Shown: piece after piece, positions 23,722 to 32,791 of the stretch | Layout: each line of letters begins with the position of its first letter | Numbering within the stretch: position 1 is the stretch's first letter | Source: Opitutia bacterium UBA3151 | GTDB lineage: Bacteria > Verrucomicrobiota > Verrucomicrobiia > Opitutales > Seribacteraceae | DNA: 42,818 nucleotides | NCBI GenBank assembly: GCA_002364975.1 | Contig: DEYT01000128.1 | Location: forward strand, 45,816-88,633 | Direction: 5' to 3' | The notes under the pieces: generated by a model | What the model saw: the letters and a program-made list of their open reading frames with translations, nothing else | What the model was told of the DNA's origin: nothing | Database searches by the model: none | Made by a program: the position numbers and the translations under genes

Positions 23722-24891
23722 TTAATTGAGGCAGAACTCGAGCAGGCGGACCGTATTTCGCTCTCCTTTCGATGTTTGTGGTTGAATGATAATTTGATGC
23801 GGTCCTGGAGCTAGGTCATGAGCAAATATTACACTCCTTGGATAGTGGAGTCCTTTGCTGTAATTGGGATGATAAAGATCAACTTCCCCCCTTTTTTTGC
23901 CATCGATTACATACCTTATCGATCCTGCATCTGGACCTGCTAAAACAAAAGCACCTATTGCCGTCCCTGAGAATTCAAAACTCAGCGGAGCGGCGGGAAA
24001 AGATGCATGAAGCAGAGGGCGATTCATATAGCGGTTGCGTTTACCCCCTTTAATTTCGCTCCAGAGAGGTTCAGAATAAGACCAGCCTTTGCTTAATTTG
24101 ATTTGGGAGGGCGAAAAGAATCGCCCCCTGAAATAACTAAACTCATCGAGTGGTTCCGAGGGAAGATAATGCTTTTGGGGTAAAATGGGAGCCGTTCCTG
24201 ACCAAGCACGGGCAAGTAGTTTAATATGCATTTCCGCACAAAGTCGGTTACCTGCCGGCTTCGGATGTGTTCCGCCAAACTTTTCCCAGCCAAAAGTGCC
24301 TTCGCTTATTTGCGAGGCAAGTTCGCGGCCAAGGTGAATACGGGAGACTTTGTATTTTCGCAGGACCGCTTCGTGAGCACCCATGGAGCGGGGAATTTCT
24401 CCATTCATAAGAATCTCAAGCATATTTGGGTTCACAAAAAAAGTAACAATGATGTCCGACCTTGGGTGTTGAGTTCGTAGATTTCGGATGATTCCCTCCA
24501 TCCCGCGAATGCAGGCTTTCCAACGATGACCGGCATCTTGATCGTCGTTGACTGCAAATTCCAAAAAGAAAAGATCTATCGGTCCCATTGAGAGAACATC
24601 ACGCTCCAAACGAAAAGCTCCAGTGGTTGAACAGGTCGAAGAAATTCCAGCGTTTATAAATTCAAATTCGGTTTCTAAAAATCGGCTCTTTAAAAATTCC
24701 ATCACCATTGGGCGGTAACCATCCATTTCGGTTATGGACCCTCCCATAAATGCAACCCGACCTTTTTGACTTTTTTCGAAGACGGTCATGGAATTGAGCA
24801 GATTTCCCCGCAAAGTAATATTCTGATGATCAAATCCTTGAACCAAGGATGCACAGAAGGCAAAAATTAAAGAGGGGATGATTATTCTCAT
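23722..24891 (-). CDS. Secreted SGNH/GDSL-type hydrolase with C-terminal beta domain
   Basis: 389 residues with signal peptide (1-19, MRIIIPSLIFAFCASLVQG). SGNH blocks: GGSITEMDGYR with nucleophile S52, INAGISSTCST (G82), EFAVNDDQDA (N115) and GGTHPKPAGN with H209. The usual aspartate three residues before the histidine is replaced by glycine (G206), so catalysis would rely on a Ser-His dyad. A second domain (about 270-389) looks like a beta-sandwich (APLSFEFSGTAIGAFVLAGP, HDLAPGPHQIIIQ). Such proteins usually deacetylate or de-esterify carbohydrates outside the cell. Between terC and prlC in one leftward group. Confidence 0.85.
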   Translation of the reverse strand: MRIIIPSLIFAFCASLVQGFDHQNITLRGNLLNSMTVFEKSQKGRVAFMGGSITEMDGYRPMVMEFLKSRFLETEFEFINAGISSTCSTTGAFRLERDVLSMGPIDLFFLEFAVNDDQDAGHRWKACIRGMEGIIRNLRTQHPRSDIIVTFFVNPNMLEILMNGEIPRSMGAHEAVLRKYKVSRIHLGRELASQISEGTFGWEKFGGTHPKPAGNRLCAEMHIKLLARAWSGTAPILPQKHYLPSEPLDEFSYFRGRFFSPSQIKLSKGWSYSEPLWSEIKGGKRNRYMNRPLLHASFPAAPLSFEFSGTAIGAFVLAGPDAGSIRYVIDGKKRGEVDLYHPNYSKGLHYPRSVIFAHDLAPGPHQIIIQPQTSKGERNTVRLLEFCLN

Positions 24892-24906
24892 GGGCTTATT
24901 CAGGAA

Positions 24907-25629
24907 TTATTCCTCGCCTTTCTTAATTTTGGCCAAATTGTGCCCGCGTCGCATTTGGAGCATTTCAATGAGCAATGCAAAACCCATGGGGGCATAAATG
25001 AGAGATTTCTCAACCTCCTTACCCAGACCTTCAAGGAAAATAGTAATTCCGATCACGATCAAAAAAGAAAGAGCCAAAATCTTCAAAGCGACATGTTTTA
25101 AAATAAAATCACCAATGGGCTTGGCAAAAAATAAAATGATCGCGAAAGAAAGCATTACCGCCACAATGATTACCCATCGATTATCCGTCAGTCCGACCGC
25201 GGTGATCACCGAGTCTAGGGAGAAGACGATATCGAGAATTACAATCTGGGTAATTATCCCGAAAAAAGTATCTTTTGCCTTGGTCTTACTTTCATGGTGT
25301 TCAAGCTCGACCGTAGCGTGGATTTCTTTGACCGCTTTCCATATCAGAAAGAGTCCCCCGAATAAAAGGGCCAAATCGCGCCAGGAATACTGAAACCAAA
25401 GGGGGGCGGAAGAAAAGGCTGGTTCGGTCAATTGCAACAATTGCAAACCTCCAATCACCATTAGAATTCGAGCTACCAGAGCGAGAATGAGTCCAAAATT
25501 GCGGGTGGAATGTTGTTTTTCTTTAGGGAGGCGGGATACGAGGATTGCAATAACCAGGATGTTATCCACGCCAAGTATAAGTTCCAACCCTAGCAGTAGG
25601 GCAAACAGTCCAATTAAATCACCGTCCAT
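24907..25629 (-). CDS. TerC-family integral membrane protein
   Basis: 240 residues from ATG 25629 (MDGDLIGLFALLLG). The open frame extends to 25716, but only this start gives the TerC N terminus. Two conserved acidic transmembrane motifs are present, LELILGVDNILVIAI and IVILDIVFSLDSVITAVGL. About seven helices. Family members include tellurium-resistance TerC and the Alx/MeeF-type manganese exporters that metallate exported proteins. I looked for the yybP-ykoY Mn2+ riboswitch upstream and did not find its pattern. Metal export is the likeliest role (inference). Confidence 0.93.
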   Translation of the reverse strand: MDGDLIGLFALLLGLELILGVDNILVIAILVSRLPKEKQHSTRNFGLILALVARILMVIGGLQLLQLTEPAFSSAPLWFQYSWRDLALLFGGLFLIWKAVKEIHATVELEHHESKTKAKDTFFGIITQIVILDIVFSLDSVITAVGLTDNRWVIIVAVMLSFAIILFFAKPIGDFILKHVALKILALSFLIVIGITIFLEGLGKEVEKSLIYAPMGFALLIEMLQMRRGHNLAKIKKGEE

Positions 25630-25725
25630 AATTACTTTTCTTATATAAAGTTGACCAAGGTTTGTTGCGAAGCAAAAATTGTTCAGGTTTGACGAATTCC
25701 AGAATTTATTCTGCATAAGAGGGCG

Positions 25726-27108
25726 ATGCCTTGTTCCTACGATGTATTAATTCGGGGTCTTTCTTTGGACTTCATTCGGGTCCAAACTAGGATTCCATTA
25801 AAATTTGGTAACGAAGTACTTTCTTCGGTTACCTGTTCCCGGGTCTGCATCGAAGTAGAAGGCAAGAACGGTTCCAAAGCAAAGGGGTGGGGGGAGACTC
25901 CACTAAGTGTGCAATGGGTTTGGCCCTCGGAATTGCCCTATGCAGAACGCCATCAAGCTTTGATTGAATTCTCGACTTATTTATCAAAACGCTGGACCGA
26001 TTTCGAAAGTTGGGGGCATTGCCTAGAAATAGGTCACCGCTTGATCATGAAGGATTTACCGATGGCCTTGAAAAGATATAACCAATCGAATCGATCTGGT
26101 TCTGAGCCCTTGCCTTGGCTTGCTGCCCTGGTTTGCACCTCCAGTTTCGACTTGGCTTTACACGATGCATATGGCGTGCTTCATTCGGTGCCCACCTATC
26201 AGACTTACCAGCCGGAATTTCTACCCACGGATCTTTCCGCTTTTTTAGATCCTGCTCCAAATACCAATTTTTCCTTCCGAAACCGATATCCGGCTGACTT
26301 TCTGGTGCTTAATCCAAGGAATGATATTCCAGTTTGGCACTTGGTGGGTGGATTAGATCCCCTTGATCCATCTGATCTGAATGGCAGCGAACCCGAAGAC
26401 GGATACCCGGTTCATCTTCGAGAATGGATTGAGAGAGACGGCTTGAATTGCCTGAAGATTAAGTTGCGTGGGAATGATGCGGATTGGGATTTTCAGAGAA
26501 TTTTAAGCATTGGCCGGATCGCGGAGCAAATGAAGGTCGATCACCTGAGTGTTGACTTTAATTGTACCGTTACTGATCCGGCTTATGTGAATCAAATCTT
26601 GGACCAGCTGAAAAGGGAACACTCGCCCACTCACCAACGAATCCTCTATGTGGAACAGCCTTTTCCTTATGATTTAGAAGAGAACCGGATTGATGTTCGT
26701 TCCGTTTCAGTACGAAAGCCATTGTTTATGGATGAAAGTGCCCATGATTGGTTACACATCAGGTTAGGGCGTGAACTCGGTTGGACTGGCGTAGCTCTCA
26801 AAACTTGTAAGACCCAGACCGGGGCAATTCTTTCACTTTGCTGGGCCAAGGCTCATGGTATGGATATTATGGTTCAGGATTTAACCAATCCCATGCTTGC
26901 ACAAGTACCCCATGTACTGCTTGGAGCCCACGCCGGTACAACCATGGGGGTTGAAAGCAACGCGATGCAATTTTATCCGGAGGCATCTTCGAGGGAGGCT
27001 CGCATTCACCCAGAGCTTTATCGCCGAAGGAATGGGGTCTTGAATATTTCCTCTCTCCATGGCCCTGGGTTTGGCTATCGAATGCCTGAAATCATGCACT
27101 CATCATGA
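25726..27108 (+). CDS. Enolase-superfamily enzyme (mandelate racemase/MLE-like)
   Basis: 460 residues, longer than most members (about 360-400). The N-terminal capping domain (1-150) carries GWGETPLS. Residues about 160-235 are an insertion before the barrel. The barrel has KIK (K244/K246), metal ligands D277 (SVDFN), E310 (YVEQP) and D336 (FMDES), and K359 (ALKTCK) on the opposite side. That Lys...Lys pair with three acidic metal ligands is the MLE-subgroup layout, used for racemisation, epimerisation, dehydration or cycloisomerisation by abstraction of an alpha proton. No substrate hint from the neighbours: terC diverges and mutY converges 96 bases away. Confidence 0.9.
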   Translation: MPCSYDVLIRGLSLDFIRVQTRIPLKFGNEVLSSVTCSRVCIEVEGKNGSKAKGWGETPLSVQWVWPSELPYAERHQALIEFSTYLSKRWTDFESWGHCLEIGHRLIMKDLPMALKRYNQSNRSGSEPLPWLAALVCTSSFDLALHDAYGVLHSVPTYQTYQPEFLPTDLSAFLDPAPNTNFSFRNRYPADFLVLNPRNDIPVWHLVGGLDPLDPSDLNGSEPEDGYPVHLREWIERDGLNCLKIKLRGNDADWDFQRILSIGRIAEQMKVDHLSVDFNCTVTDPAYVNQILDQLKREHSPTHQRILYVEQPFPYDLEENRIDVRSVSVRKPLFMDESAHDWLHIRLGRELGWTGVALKTCKTQTGAILSLCWAKAHGMDIMVQDLTNPMLAQVPHVLLGAHAGTTMGVESNAMQFYPEASSREARIHPELYRRRNGVLNISSLHGPGFGYRMPEIMHSS

Positions 27109-27204
27109 TGGTATAATGTGCAAGATCAAAACCATTTCAGTTTATTGCTGTTGGAATTAATTTTAAAAAAATTGGCGATGGACGATGCATTTACTTCGAG
27201 CTTT

Positions 27205-28278
27205 TCAATCAAGGATTTCTTGAATCCATTTTCGATGCGGTCCAGATAGGGTCAGCTTATTAATTTCTTTCCTCGAAGCCCAACGGTATCCGCATTCAAG
27301 TTCTATTTCATTTTCCGCATAATTTGAAATTTCAATGATCTTCTCAAGATAGTCGACATTTCCAATCGTTCGTTTTTTGGTGAGCAGAATTTTTTCCGCC
27401 TCTTTTTTACTTTCCATACTGGAAGGCATAGATTCAGGAAGCTCATAGATACCGGATAACCTTTTTTTTGAACGAGGGTTTGAAAAGAGAAGCAAACCCT
27501 TGTCGGACTCAATCCAATATCGGTGAATCGATTTCTTTTTCTTTTTCTTTTTTTCGAGCTTAGGAAATTGCTCAGCTGCTCCTGCTTGCCCACTGGTACA
27601 AAAATTTAAAACCGGACAAGTTAGGCAAATGGGAGACTGCCGAAAGCATTGGATCGCACCCAATTCCATCATGGCCTGATTAAAATCCCCGGGATGATCC
27701 TGATCAATTAGAGACTGGGCCGTGGTTTGTAATTTTTTTTGAGCGGTTGCACCGTCCTTGAATTTTTCAGTTATGGAAAATATTCGGGTGAGTACCCGAA
27801 CCACATTCCCGTCGCACACAGCCTCCACTTTCTGAAATGCAATGCTAGTCACCGCAGCAGCAATATAGGGCCCAACCCCAGGCAATGCTTTCCATGCTTC
27901 CATAGAATCAGGCACTTTTTTCCAAGAGCTTACAATTTTGGCTAAATTATGAAGATTTCGGGCACGAGAATAGTAGCCCAAGCCTTCCCAAGATTTGAGA
28001 ACCTCATCTTCAGATGCTTTGGCTAGAGAGAGAAAGTCCGGATAATTTCTTATCCAATTTTCAAAATAAGGGATAACGGTTACGACTCTGGTTTGCTGAA
28101 GCATGAATTCAGAAACGACGGTCTTATAAAGACTTGGACTTTTCCTCCAAGGCAATTCCCTCTTGTGAAACCTATACCAAGAAAGAATCGAGGAACGGAA
28201 CTTATAGAGATCTTCCGGTTTTTTCAGATTATATTCTGATCGATGATTTTTCATGCTTGGCGGTTGCGTTTTCTTCAT
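27205..28278 (-). CDS. mutY: A/G-specific adenine glycosylase
   Basis: About 357 residues from ATG 28278. ATG 28254 is the alternative, and longer frames run into the divergent rnhC start. It removes adenine mispaired with 8-oxoguanine. The catalytic Glu is in SEFMLQQTRV, the helix-hairpin-helix is LPGVGPYIAAAVTS, and the catalytic Asp is in VCDGNVVRVLTR. The [4Fe-4S] ligands CFRQSPICLTCPVLNFC fit C-x6-C-x2-C-x5-C. A run of seven lysines (EKKKKKKKS) links it to the C-terminal NUDIX-like domain that reads 8-oxoG. The lysine run is encoded by a homopolymer-rich stretch near 27535-27555, which could be slippage-prone. Confidence 0.96.
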   Translation of the reverse strand: MKKTQPPSMKNHRSEYNLKKPEDLYKFRSSILSWYRFHKRELPWRKSPSLYKTVVSEFMLQQTRVVTVIPYFENWIRNYPDFLSLAKASEDEVLKSWEGLGYYSRARNLHNLAKIVSSWKKVPDSMEAWKALPGVGPYIAAAVTSIAFQKVEAVCDGNVVRVLTRIFSITEKFKDGATAQKKLQTTAQSLIDQDHPGDFNQAMMELGAIQCFRQSPICLTCPVLNFCTSGQAGAAEQFPKLEKKKKKKKSIHRYWIESDKGLLLFSNPRSKKRLSGIYELPESMPSSMESKKEAEKILLTKKRTIGNVDYLEKIIEISNYAENEIELECGYRWASRKEINKLTLSGPHRKWIQEILD

Positions 28279-28287
28279 CTCTTTTTC

Positions 28288-29289
28288 ATGGATAATTCCA
28301 TGATGGCAAGCCTGGCTCAAAATAAAGATAACGACAGTACCAAGAAAAAGTCGATGTACAACCTGAAGCTGACATCAGAACAGGTAGACAAGCTCGGTAA
28401 AGTTCTGCATGCCCTTGGGTGGCCCAAGCGGGAAGTGAAATATGCCCGTCATGCATTTGATGGAGACGGGGTAAAAGTCGTGGCTTATGAAAGTGGTAAA
28501 CTGGTGGTGCAAGGAAAAGGTACGGAAGATTTTGTTACCCATATTCTGGAACCCAAAATAACTGGGGAATTCTTATTGGGATATGAAGAGGTCAATAATC
28601 CTGATTGGTTTGAGCCGCATGCAGGCTTGGATGAAAGTGGAAAAGGGGATTTGTTTGGTCCGGTGGTTTCAGCTTGTGTAATTGCGGATGGGGATATGGT
28701 GAAATTTTGGATGGAAAAGGGCATTCGAGACAGTAAAACGATTACGGATGGGGCGATTATGAAGATGGCTAAACAGATCGCCATGACCCGGGGAGTAGTA
28801 ATCAAAACCGCGTTTACGAGTATGGTGAAGTATAATGAACTTTATCTGAAATTTGGAGAGAATTTAAATAAGTTACTAGCTTGGTTGCATGGTAAAGCCC
28901 TCAATGATGCTCTTGACCTGCGAGAACCAAAATGGGGGTTGCTGGATCAATTCACCAAGCAACCACTCGTACAAAAATATGTCGAAGATAGAAATTTCGA
29001 ATTGCAGATGAGAACCAAGGCAGAATCGGATCCGGTGGTAGCCGCTGCCTCGATTATTGCACGAGCAACTTGGCTTCAACAAATGAAAAAACTTGAAAAA
29101 TTTGCCGGTTGTACAATCCCCAAGGGATCCGGGGCACAGGCCAAGGAGGTCGCGAGCGAGTTATTCTCCAGATTCGGAGAGGCTAAAATGAATGAATTTT
29201 GCAAGATGCATTTTAAGACCGCATATGAGGCGATGGGAAAGATACCTCCTGTAAGGAAGGCTTGGAATCCGAAATGGGAAAAAAAGTAA
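28288..29289 (+). CDS. rnhC: Ribonuclease HIII
   Basis: 333 residues from ATG 28288; ATGs at 28300/28303 and 28243 are alternatives with no clear ribosome-binding site. The N-terminal TBP-like DNA-binding domain spans about 23-90 (MYNLKLTSEQVDKLGKVL). The catalytic part begins GLDESGKGDLFGPVV (D115, E116) with D148 in RDSKT and the last Asp in AESDPVVAAASIIAR. The Gly-Lys-Gly-Asp after DES marks HIII rather than HII. It cuts RNA in RNA:DNA hybrids. rnhB follows 10 bases downstream, so two type 2 RNases H are expressed together. Confidence 0.95.
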   Translation: MDNSMMASLAQNKDNDSTKKKSMYNLKLTSEQVDKLGKVLHALGWPKREVKYARHAFDGDGVKVVAYESGKLVVQGKGTEDFVTHILEPKITGEFLLGYEEVNNPDWFEPHAGLDESGKGDLFGPVVSACVIADGDMVKFWMEKGIRDSKTITDGAIMKMAKQIAMTRGVVIKTAFTSMVKYNELYLKFGENLNKLLAWLHGKALNDALDLREPKWGLLDQFTKQPLVQKYVEDRNFELQMRTKAESDPVVAAASIIARATWLQQMKKLEKFAGCTIPKGSGAQAKEVASELFSRFGEAKMNEFCKMHFKTAYEAMGKIPPVRKAWNPKWEKK

Positions 29290-29299
29290 TCAATTTCTA

Positions 29300-30061
29300 A
29301 TGCCAAATCCCAGGTGGACTCATGATCGAAAATTGGCAAAAGGCCAGTTAGGAATCGTTGGCGTGGATGAAGCCGGTCGAGGTTGTTTGGCTGGACCCGT
29401 CGTAGCAGGTGCGGTTCTTCTGAGCAGTTCTTTTTTTCGTGAGGCGAAACACAGGAAGATCACCGAGGAAATGAATGATTCTAAACAGTTTAACGAGGCT
29501 AAAAGGGAAGAGCTTTATGCTCGAGTGATCAAACTTGCAGATCAAAGTGCTTTGATTGCAACTACTGGAGAAGCCTCGGTCCAAGAGATAGAAAAGCATA
29601 ACATCGTAGGGGCTACTTGTTTTGCGATGGAACGAGCAATGAAAAAGCTTTCTGAGGAAAGCGATGGATTATGGGAACCCCTTCAGCAATCATCCCCTGA
29701 ATGGTTAGAAGTTGGATGGAAAGCCAAGCAACCATGGATTGTTTTAGTGGATGGGCGTCCGATGAAAAAATTACCAATCCGGCACCAAGGGCTGGTTAAA
29801 GGGGATAGTATTTCACTTTCGATCGCGATGGCATCAATGATGGCTAAGGTTACTCGCGATCGATTTATGCGAAAACTTCATCTGGAATTTCCAAATTATG
29901 GATTTGATTCAAACAAGGGCTATGGATCACCGGTACACCTCAACGCTTTGCAGGAACTCGGCCCGACCCAGCATCATCGCCCCCGATTTATTCGCAACTT
30001 GTTAAAGGAAACCAAAGGGTCCAAGTCCGCGGATGAACAAAGTCAATTGAGTTTCTGGTGA
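29300..30061 (+). CDS. rnhB: Ribonuclease HII
   Basis: 253 residues. VGVDEAGRGCLAGPVV has D23 and E24, NDSKQF has D60, and the fourth acidic residue is in AKVTRDRF. The AGRG motif is characteristic of HII (removal of single ribonucleotides from DNA). An insertion near residues 120-150 (GLWEPLQQSSPEWLEVGWKA) makes it longer than the usual about 200-residue enzyme. Directly downstream of rnhC on the same transcript. Confidence 0.96.
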   Translation: MPNPRWTHDRKLAKGQLGIVGVDEAGRGCLAGPVVAGAVLLSSSFFREAKHRKITEEMNDSKQFNEAKREELYARVIKLADQSALIATTGEASVQEIEKHNIVGATCFAMERAMKKLSEESDGLWEPLQQSSPEWLEVGWKAKQPWIVLVDGRPMKKLPIRHQGLVKGDSISLSIAMASMMAKVTRDRFMRKLHLEFPNYGFDSNKGYGSPVHLNALQELGPTQHHRPRFIRNLLKETKGSKSADEQSQLSFW

Positions 30062-30086
30062 AATCCTTTTATGATGCTCTTTTTTT

Positions 30087-30833
30087 ATGATTTTACTTGG
30101 AGTAAATGTCGACCATATCGCTACCCTCAGGCAGGCACGCTATCGGGATGAATCGATTACTTTTGGCAAATTTGTTGAGCCTGATCCTGCCCGCGTTGCA
30201 TGGTTGTCGGAAGAAGCTGGGGCAGACGGTATTACGATGCATGTTCGGGAAGATCGCAGGCATGTCCAAGTCGAAGATGTTCAAAGATACCAGGAGAAGA
30301 TGAAGACTCGACTTAACCTTGAAGTGTCTCTCGCTTCAGAAATGGTGGAGCTGGCTTTATCACTTAGGCCAGAAAGTGTTTGCCTCGTTCCCGAGAATCG
30401 TAAGGAAGTAACTACTGAAGGAGGACTGGATATTTTATCTAACATGGGGCGTGCCCGAGAAGCGGTGGAGGCTTTTACGGATGCGGGTATTCCCACCAGT
30501 ATGTTTATTGATCCCAATCCCAAGCAATTAGAAGCATCCGCTCAGATCGGTTCTCCTTGGGTAGAGTTGCACACCGGTAGCTTTGCTCGGGCTTGGTACC
30601 ATGAATCCGAGCGTGAAAAAGAATTGATGATTTTACGAAAAGGAATGGACTTAGGAGTATCCTTGGGTCTCCGGGTAAACGCTGGTCATGGAATCAATTA
30701 CGATAATGTGGAAGGTGCCAAGCAACTTCAAAAGGTCTACGAATTCAATATTGGTCATAGTATTGTTTCGCGTTCGATTACCCATGGCTTTAAGGAGGCG
30801 GTGGCCACAATGCGTCACCGTTTGAATCATTGA
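30087..30833 (+). CDS. pdxJ: Pyridoxine 5'-phosphate synthase
   Basis: 248 residues. GVNVDHIATLRQAR, MHVREDRRHV, NLEVSL, ELHTGSFA, LRVNAGHGINYDNV and EFNIGHSIVSRS are all PdxJ motifs, the His and Glu residues lining the TIM-barrel active site. It joins 1-deoxyxylulose 5-phosphate and 3-amino-2-oxopropyl phosphate to give pyridoxine phosphate. acpS starts at the last base of its stop (TGATG), a common pdxJ-acpS pairing in bacteria. Confidence 0.98.
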   Translation: MILLGVNVDHIATLRQARYRDESITFGKFVEPDPARVAWLSEEAGADGITMHVREDRRHVQVEDVQRYQEKMKTRLNLEVSLASEMVELALSLRPESVCLVPENRKEVTTEGGLDILSNMGRAREAVEAFTDAGIPTSMFIDPNPKQLEASAQIGSPWVELHTGSFARAWYHESEREKELMILRKGMDLGVSLGLRVNAGHGINYDNVEGAKQLQKVYEFNIGHSIVSRSITHGFKEAVATMRHRLNH

Positions 30834-31243
30834 TGGAGCCCCCGGTAATTCCTCGCGGGTCTAATGTCTTGGGGGTTGGTATCGACCAAATTGAAGTATC
30901 TAGAATTCATGATTCTCTGGCACAACATGGGGATCATTTTATTACCAAGGTTTTTTCTTCTAAGGAGCAGGCGTATTGCCAAGATAAAGCCGACTCCGCT
31001 CGTTTCTTCGCGGCCCGTTTTGCTGCCAAGGAAGCAACCGCGAAAGCTTTAGGCACCGGACTAGGTGCAGAATTTGGCTGGCTTGATGCTGAAGTCAGAC
31101 ATGGAAAAGCGGGCGAACCGATTCTTCATTTTTCGGACCGTGGATTAAAGCTCCTAAAGTCCAAAGGTGCAAACCGTGCTCTGATCAGCCTGACCCACTT
31201 GGAATCAGTAGCCAGTGCCATTGTAATTTTGATTTGCATATGA
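30833..31243 (+). CDS. acpS: Holo-ACP synthase (4'-phosphopantetheinyl transferase)
   Basis: 136 residues from ATG 30833 (the upstream TTG at 30830 is unnecessary). The Mg2+-binding Asp is in LGVGIDQIEVSRI and the Glu in AARFAAKEATAKALGTG. The enzyme transfers phosphopantetheine from CoA to the serine of acyl carrier proteins, which would include the ACP domain encoded at 36337 (inference). nnr begins inside its last codons (ATGA at 31240), so it is translationally coupled on both sides. Confidence 0.96.
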   Translation: MEPPVIPRGSNVLGVGIDQIEVSRIHDSLAQHGDHFITKVFSSKEQAYCQDKADSARFFAARFAAKEATAKALGTGLGAEFGWLDAEVRHGKAGEPILHFSDRGLKLLKSKGANRALISLTHLESVASAIVILICI

Positions 31244-32790
31244 TTTCATTACCAACAGACCCTGTTCTTACTTGTGAACAAAGCCTTGATTTCGAACAGG
31301 AATTTTTTGAATCCGATTTGGAACAAGAGTGGCAGATAATGACCCGGGCAGGTGAAGGGATCGGGGATGCTCTGCTTCGGGATGTGCGAGAACTTAGAAC
31401 CATTCCCCATCGTCCTAGGTTGCTGGCTCTCGTTGGCAAAGGACATAATGGTGGAGATGCTCTGATTGCGACCAAAAGATTCCTCAGGACGATTCCTACT
31501 GCAAGGGCGGTGCTCCTTCCCTTGGAGCCTTGGCAGGATTGTCGTCCATTGACTCAGCGGGCGTGGGAAGAACTCAATGAGTTAGCTGATGAACGGCTTC
31601 AAGTAATCGATCCTTCCCCAGATTCATTGGCTGAACTGGAAAAGATAACTGAAGATGGTTTCTTTCATGCAATGGTTGACGGATGGCTTGGTATCCAAGC
31701 AAAACTTCCACTCCGTGATCCAATGCCGGGTTTAATTCGCTGGATCAACCAATCTGATAAGGTTGCCGTTCGGGCTTCCGTAGATTTACCAACTGGTGTA
31801 ACTGGACATGGCACAGAAAACCCATTGCGGGTTGATTTTACCTATTGTACTGGGATTGTGAAAGAACCCGTGCTGGATCCAGTAAATGCAGAATTTGTTG
31901 GAAGAATTCGATACCTTGACCTTGGTTTCTTTCAAGCAATGAAAATGCCTGAAATCAATCAAAGAGTTTTAAGACCTTCTGCTTTACAAACTTTGCGTCG
32001 ATTACGTTTCGTGCAAGGTGATAAGCGAAGCCATGGGCACCTTTTTTTACTGGCAGGTTCCAGAGAACTGGGCGGGGCTGCATTAATGGCGGCGGAAGCC
32101 TCGCTCAAGGCAGGTGTTGGCTTGCTTACTGTGGGGATTCCAGAATCATTACATGCTTCGTTTGTGGCCCAATTACCCGAAGCAATGTGGGTCCCGCTAC
32201 CAGAAACTCCAAACGGTTGTATTGCCTTGGAAGGTCTTGGGAAAATCCGTCAGTTTACAAATCGAGCATCTGCTTTTGCAGCCGGTCCTGGACTGGGTGT
32301 GGAAAAGGAAACATTCTCCTTAGTTCGAGAACTATGTAACTTTTTTAAAGGTCCAATTTTGCTGGATGCCGATGCCATACAAGCTGAGATTCTTGAAAAG
32401 ATTATCGACTTAAAACGGGTGGTAATCACCCCACACGCGGGTGAGCTGAAGCGGCTTGTTGGCAAAGTTTACCAAGAGGATTGGATAAGCCAGCAGGATT
32501 GCACCTTGGTGCTCAAGGGGTCGCACACTCAAATTTGGTCATCCCAAAATTGTATTTTCAGTTTGGGTGGGAGTTCTGCATTAGCTCGTGGTGGAAGTGG
32601 AGATATTTTAACTGGAATTCTCGGTGCCTTATTAGCCAAGAATTCCCATTCAATCCCAGATTCGTGCTGTCTTGGGGTACAATGGCATGGCCGGGCTGCT
32701 GAAGTATTAGCCCGTCAACATGGACAGGAATCCATTCGCACGACTGAAATCTTAAGCTATTTATCTTTTGCCTTGCGTAATGACTTCTGA
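31240..32790 (+). CDS. nnr: Bifunctional NAD(P)H-hydrate epimerase/dehydratase
   Basis: 516 residues from ATG 31240. The N-terminal epimerase (YjeF_N, about 1-225) has LVGKGHNGGDALIATKRF. The C-terminal ADP-dependent dehydratase (about 240-516) has AGPGLG, LLDADAI, VITPHAGELKRLVG and GGSGDILTGILGALL with the catalytic Asp. It repairs hydrated NADH and NADPH. The epimerase part reads slightly diverged (VRASVDLPTGVTGHG). The fused arrangement is the normal bacterial one. In operon with acpS (overlap) and the nucleotidyltransferase downstream. Confidence 0.95.
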   Translation: MISLPTDPVLTCEQSLDFEQEFFESDLEQEWQIMTRAGEGIGDALLRDVRELRTIPHRPRLLALVGKGHNGGDALIATKRFLRTIPTARAVLLPLEPWQDCRPLTQRAWEELNELADERLQVIDPSPDSLAELEKITEDGFFHAMVDGWLGIQAKLPLRDPMPGLIRWINQSDKVAVRASVDLPTGVTGHGTENPLRVDFTYCTGIVKEPVLDPVNAEFVGRIRYLDLGFFQAMKMPEINQRVLRPSALQTLRRLRFVQGDKRSHGHLFLLAGSRELGGAALMAAEASLKAGVGLLTVGIPESLHASFVAQLPEAMWVPLPETPNGCIALEGLGKIRQFTNRASAFAAGPGLGVEKETFSLVRELCNFFKGPILLDADAIQAEILEKIIDLKRVVITPHAGELKRLVGKVYQEDWISQQDCTLVLKGSHTQIWSSQNCIFSLGGSSALARGGSGDILTGILGALLAKNSHSIPDSCCLGVQWHGRAAEVLARQHGQESIRTTEILSYLSFALRNDF

Positions 32791-32791
32791 G

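Noticed and set aside
25630..25725. Manganese (yybP-ykoY) riboswitch upstream of terC
   Set aside because: The conserved paired elements are not present in this 96-base spacer.
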